From assembly GCA_964486455.1 (NCBI GenBank), contig CAZAMP010000069.1, forward strand, positions 1 to 17,016: a DNA stretch of 17,016 bases, in the 5' to 3' direction. The stretch comes from CAZAMP01 sp964486455 (GTDB taxonomy: Bacteria > Eisenbacteria > RBG-16-71-46 > CAZAMP01). Of this stretch, positions 15,601 to 17,016 are shown piece by piece. Positions within the stretch are counted from its first letter, which is position 1. Each line of letters starts with the position of its first letter. The notes under the pieces were generated by a model, which searched no databases, was not told the DNA's origin, and was given only the letters and a program-made list of their open reading frames with translations. A program made the position numbers and the translations under genes.

Positions 15601-15666
15601 GGCGCGGTGACCGTCCGCGTCCGCCGCCTGACCCCACTCGCGGAGACCTCCCCCTCAAGCGCATGA
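12565..15666 (+). CDS. dnaE2: Error-prone DNA polymerase III alpha subunit, DnaE2-type
   Basis: A 1033-residue C-family replicase-like polymerase, the usual DnaE2 length, expected to act in damage-induced mutagenesis. Seen: an N-terminal PHP domain (about 5-250) with degenerate metal sites (RSRSSYSF and ADRNS where DnaE proteins usually keep His and Asp); polymerase core with GRGSAADS, PDIDLDI (Asp380, Asp382) and VKMDLLG (Asp537), the three catalytic Asp; GIMLYQEDVLRVAHVMAGFS and AYSFCKAHAATYGQLAYQ of the palm and fingers; a tandem HhH region at about 790-870; QVELF at 884-888, a sliding-clamp binding motif; and a C-terminal OB fold (about 945-1020). The ATG at 12565 has GAGGAGA at 12552-12558 and overlaps the Y-polymerase gene by 41 bases, so translation is coupled. 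Loss of the PHP metal site fits absence of proofreading. Confidence 0.93.
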   Translation: MAASDFTILRSRSSYSFHWGTSSPAALAEETARLGYAHLALADRNSLAAHVPFVRAARGAGLHPILGVEITGGPLRPIDRRDPAALCLALGPAGYRAICRLTTRRQLAETFDLITSLPGILTEAGTELAVVVDDPDLLTALHPIAPRGTLWAGLAGEVAGGSRHEHRLVAAARRVGRPLVAAPEIVSATSGFLPLHRVLVATDRITPADGLRADQVAPGGAHVAPPDAFRRRFSPFPGALLGSVALAERATDFLALDALHLPRLPLAAGETADRLLGRLAREGMRRRYVASTARIRARAASRLDRELSVISTLGMSDYFLIVHDVVDFARQERIPILGRGSAADSLVAYALGITRVCPIRHRLLFERFMNLARSDCPDIDLDISWKRRDEVIRYVYDRHGTDRVAMISTTVRYRTRSAFRDAARALGLPPDELDDLSKRLPARAFFTSNDPALPPDEIRKLPELADVPTTDARITRAIDLAHRMTGLPRHLGIHPGGLVVSPDPLTDHLSLQCATKGIVITQADMDGVESLGLVKMDLLGHRGLAIVHDTLDVVNERAKDLPNENALDTPHPAVRSFLRDGRTIGCTQIESPAMRNLLRMLRAESLRDTIAAIALVRPGPSGSGMKTAYVKRRRGLEPVRHLHPLIAPLLEESFGIMLYQEDVLRVAHVMAGFSTEEADHLRRVISKGRGRAALATVRERFLSGAVSRGMSRAEAESLWTLVTNFAAYSFCKAHAATYGQLAYQALYLKTRFPAEFFASVLSNGGGFYGPSVYLEEARRLGVRILPPDLNESGRDWHGRDELLRPGLRELRYLSERSLDALLAERKRGGAFADLDDFLRRLPIVSPREVESLVSVGAFDFTGRSRPELLLALRAGGPRHRDTSQVELFGATLPAVPTLRPYTLKQRLEAERHALDVFVTDAPLAALPARERRGTRKAAELPGRVGEHVHLIGRLVATRRVKTASGNVMRFCTLEDETGIFEAVLFPAAYRRVGQVLRHTGAYRVEGRVENELGAVTVRVRRLTPLAETSPSSA

Positions 15667-15748
15667 CCCCTGGTCCGCCCGCGTGCGATTGCGTATCCTT
15701 CTCCGTCATGGAAGACAGCGGAGGACTTTAGACGGAAAGGATGCGGAG

Positions 15749-16867
15749 ATGGACCCGCGCAACGCCAAGCTCGCCGAGCTGTTGATCAACTATTCGCTGG
15801 CCGTGAAGGCGGGAGAGAATCTGCTCGTCGAAGCGAGTGGTTCCGCGGCGCGCAACCTTGTGAAGGAGATCGTGACCACGGGGCTCGCGCGCGGCGCAAA
15901 CGTCTACTCGAGCCTCCGGGACGAAGGCGTTCTCAGACGCTTCTTGCTGGGCGGCTCCGAGGAGCAAATCGCCGCCCTCGCCAAACACGATCTCGCCCGG
16001 ATGAAGACCATGCAGTGCTATATCGGGATCCGAGGATCCGACAACGTGATGGAGCTGGGCGACGTCGATCCCGAACTCAAGGCGCGCTACCAGAAGCTCG
16101 TCATCAAGCCCGTGCACATGGAAGTCCGGGTGCCGAACACACGATGGGTCGTGATGCGCTATCCAAACGACGCGATGTCCCAGCTGGCCGGCCAATCGCG
16201 CGAGTCGTTCGCCGACTTCTACTATCGAGTGTGTACGCTTGACTACGCGAAGATGAGCAGTGCCATGGACCCGCTCATGGATCTCATGGCCCGCACCGAC
16301 CGCGTCGAGGTCACCGGCCCGGGAACCGAGCTTTCATTCTCCATCAAGGGGATCCCGCAGGTGAAGTGCGACGGCCATCTCAATATTCCCGACGGCGAGG
16401 TCTACACCGCGCCGGTGCGCGAGTCCATCAACGGGAAGATCCAGTTCAACTGCGCGAGCCTTTATGAGGGAACGGTCTTCCCAAACATCGCGCTCACGTT
16501 CCGCGACGGCAAGGTCATCGAAGCAAAGACCGACGGCGACGGGGCCCGCCTGAACGGGATCCTCGACCGGGACGAAGATGCCCGGTACGTCGGCGAGTTC
16601 GCGTTCGGCGTGAACCCGCACATCACCTCCCCGATCCTCGACACGCTCTTCGACGAGAAGATCATGGGGTCGATCCACATGGCGCTCGGCAACGCCTACG
16701 ACGACGCACCGAACGGAAACAAGTCGGGCGTCCACTGGGACATCGTGCTCGCGCAGACGGAAGAGATGGGGGGCGGTGAGATCCGCTTCGACGGCGAGGT
16801 GATCCGGAAGAACGGTCGCTTCGTGCTCTCCGTGTTGGAAGGGCTAAACCCCGAGAACCTGGCGTAG
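15749..16867 (+). CDS. M29-family metallo-aminopeptidase (aminopeptidase T/S-like)
   Basis: A 372-residue cytoplasmic exopeptidase with two metal ions that removes N-terminal residues from peptides. Seen: the family N-terminus AELLINYSLAVKAGENLLVE; Glu217 in LNIPDGEVYTAP; Glu283 in VGEFAFGVNP; His310 in GSIHMALGNAY with Tyr317; and HWD with His329 and Asp331. These match the ligand set of Thermus aminopeptidase T, including the 66-residue spacing between the two Glu. I start it at ATG 15749, preceded by GGAAAGGAT (15734-15742); the open frame extends 22 codons upstream to 15683 but those residues do not resemble the family. The 82-base gap after dnaE2 holds only a weak promoter-like pair (TGGTCC, TATCCT, 17 bases apart, near 15671-15698), so it may be separately transcribed. 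A functional link to the polymerases is not expected. Confidence 0.93.
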   Translation: MDPRNAKLAELLINYSLAVKAGENLLVEASGSAARNLVKEIVTTGLARGANVYSSLRDEGVLRRFLLGGSEEQIAALAKHDLARMKTMQCYIGIRGSDNVMELGDVDPELKARYQKLVIKPVHMEVRVPNTRWVVMRYPNDAMSQLAGQSRESFADFYYRVCTLDYAKMSSAMDPLMDLMARTDRVEVTGPGTELSFSIKGIPQVKCDGHLNIPDGEVYTAPVRESINGKIQFNCASLYEGTVFPNIALTFRDGKVIEAKTDGDGARLNGILDRDEDARYVGEFAFGVNPHITSPILDTLFDEKIMGSIHMALGNAYDDAPNGNKSGVHWDIVLAQTEEMGGGEIRFDGEVIRKNGRFVLSVLEGLNPENLA

Positions 16868-16877
16868 CGCGGTTCGC

Positions 16878-16900
16878 GCCCACGGCGTGCTCGCCTGGGC
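16878..16900 (+). terminator. Hairpin after the aminopeptidase gene
   Basis: GCCCA-C-GGCG and CGCC-TGGGC pair as a nine-pair GC stem with a single bulged C and the tetraloop TGCT, ten bases after the stop codon. No T-tract follows; a G9 run does. It is likely a transcription end or mRNA stabiliser. Confidence 0.45.
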
Positions 16901-16915
16901 CGCACGGGGGGGGGC

Positions 16916-17002
16916 ATGGGTGGCATTCGATCAGAGTGGGCGCTTCTGGCCACGATGCTCGTGGGGTTGTCCAGTTTTCTGTGTAAACGGCCTTCTCCCT
17001 AA
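16916..17002 (+). CDS. Doubtful 28-codon ORF after a G9 tract
   Basis: An ATG directly after nine consecutive G (16906-16914) opens a 28-residue frame, M-G-G-I-R-S-E-W then a hydrophobic stretch ALLATMLVGLSSFL, C-K-R-P-S-P and TAA. It resembles a short membrane peptide or a signal peptide with no mature part. The G run is at best a poor ribosome binding site. It may be non-coding sequence upstream of the next gene, or the broken start of a longer protein. Confidence 0.18.
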   Translation: MGGIRSEWALLATMLVGLSSFLCKRPSP

Positions 17003-17016
17003 TTTGGAATCCGTCC

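Noticed and set aside
15683..15748. 22-codon N-terminal extension of the M29 aminopeptidase
   Set aside because: Basic and unlike the family; the ATG at 15749 has GGAAAGGAT and starts right before the conserved N-terminus.
1..17016. CRISPR array, transposon or prophage
   Set aside because: No regularly spaced repeats, transposase motifs, terminal inverted repeats or phage genes seen by reading the sequence and the translations.

Overview
The window is a gene-dense, GC-rich bacterial chromosome segment. It holds 14 confident protein-coding genes, one of them cut by the left edge. I see no rRNA, tRNA, CRISPR array, transposase or prophage gene. No gene-free stretch exceeds about 190 bases. A predicted exported beta-barrel protein points to a diderm. 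The gene set (tandem DUF507 proteins, a GAF/AAA+/Fis regulator, a HAD-IG 5'-nucleotidase, a lexA/Y-polymerase/dnaE2 cassette) would suit Myxococcota, the former Deltaproteobacteria, Gemmatimonadota or Eisenbacteria-like lineages. That placement is inference only; no marker here fixes the phylum.

Layout. (1) 1-2537, minus strand: comEC, then purN, joined by a GTGA stop/start overlap. (2) 2591-2956, plus strand: a small ArsR-type regulator divergent from comEC, with a readable promoter. (3) 3043-7142, minus strand: a tight operon of M19 dipeptidase, HAD-IG 5'-nucleotidase, outer-membrane-type beta-barrel protein and EamA/DMT exporter. It has a good sigma70-type promoter at 7227-7255 and an odd five-codon mini-ORF that holds the only strong ribosome binding site ahead of the dipeptidase. 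(4) 7274-8766, minus strand: two tandem DUF507 proteins followed by a protein that looks like a degenerate GspE/PilT-family secretion ATPase. (5) 8891-10501, minus strand: a GAF-AAA+-Fis regulator of the NtrC class that has lost the GAFTGA loop. (6) 10690-15666, plus strand: a probable translesion mutagenesis operon: a LexA-like repressor with the catalytic serine replaced by glycine, a Y-family polymerase with an intact active site, and a DnaE2-type C-family polymerase with a degenerate PHP site. (7) 15749-16867, plus strand: an M29 aminopeptidase, followed by a hairpin, a G9 tract and a doubtful 28-codon ORF at the right edge.

How the genes fit together. The most interesting part is 10502-15666. 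An apparently non-cleavable LexA-like protein heads a lexA/polY/dnaE2 operon whose promoter overlaps a dyad. The divergent neighbour across the same 188-base control region is a bacterial enhancer-binding protein that should not be able to engage sigma54. Both regulators keep their DNA-binding domains and have lost the residues for their usual signal-dependent step. The second curiosity is the pseudo-ATPase beside the DUF507 pair. The remaining genes read as ordinary DNA uptake, purine synthesis, and peptide and nucleotide turnover functions.
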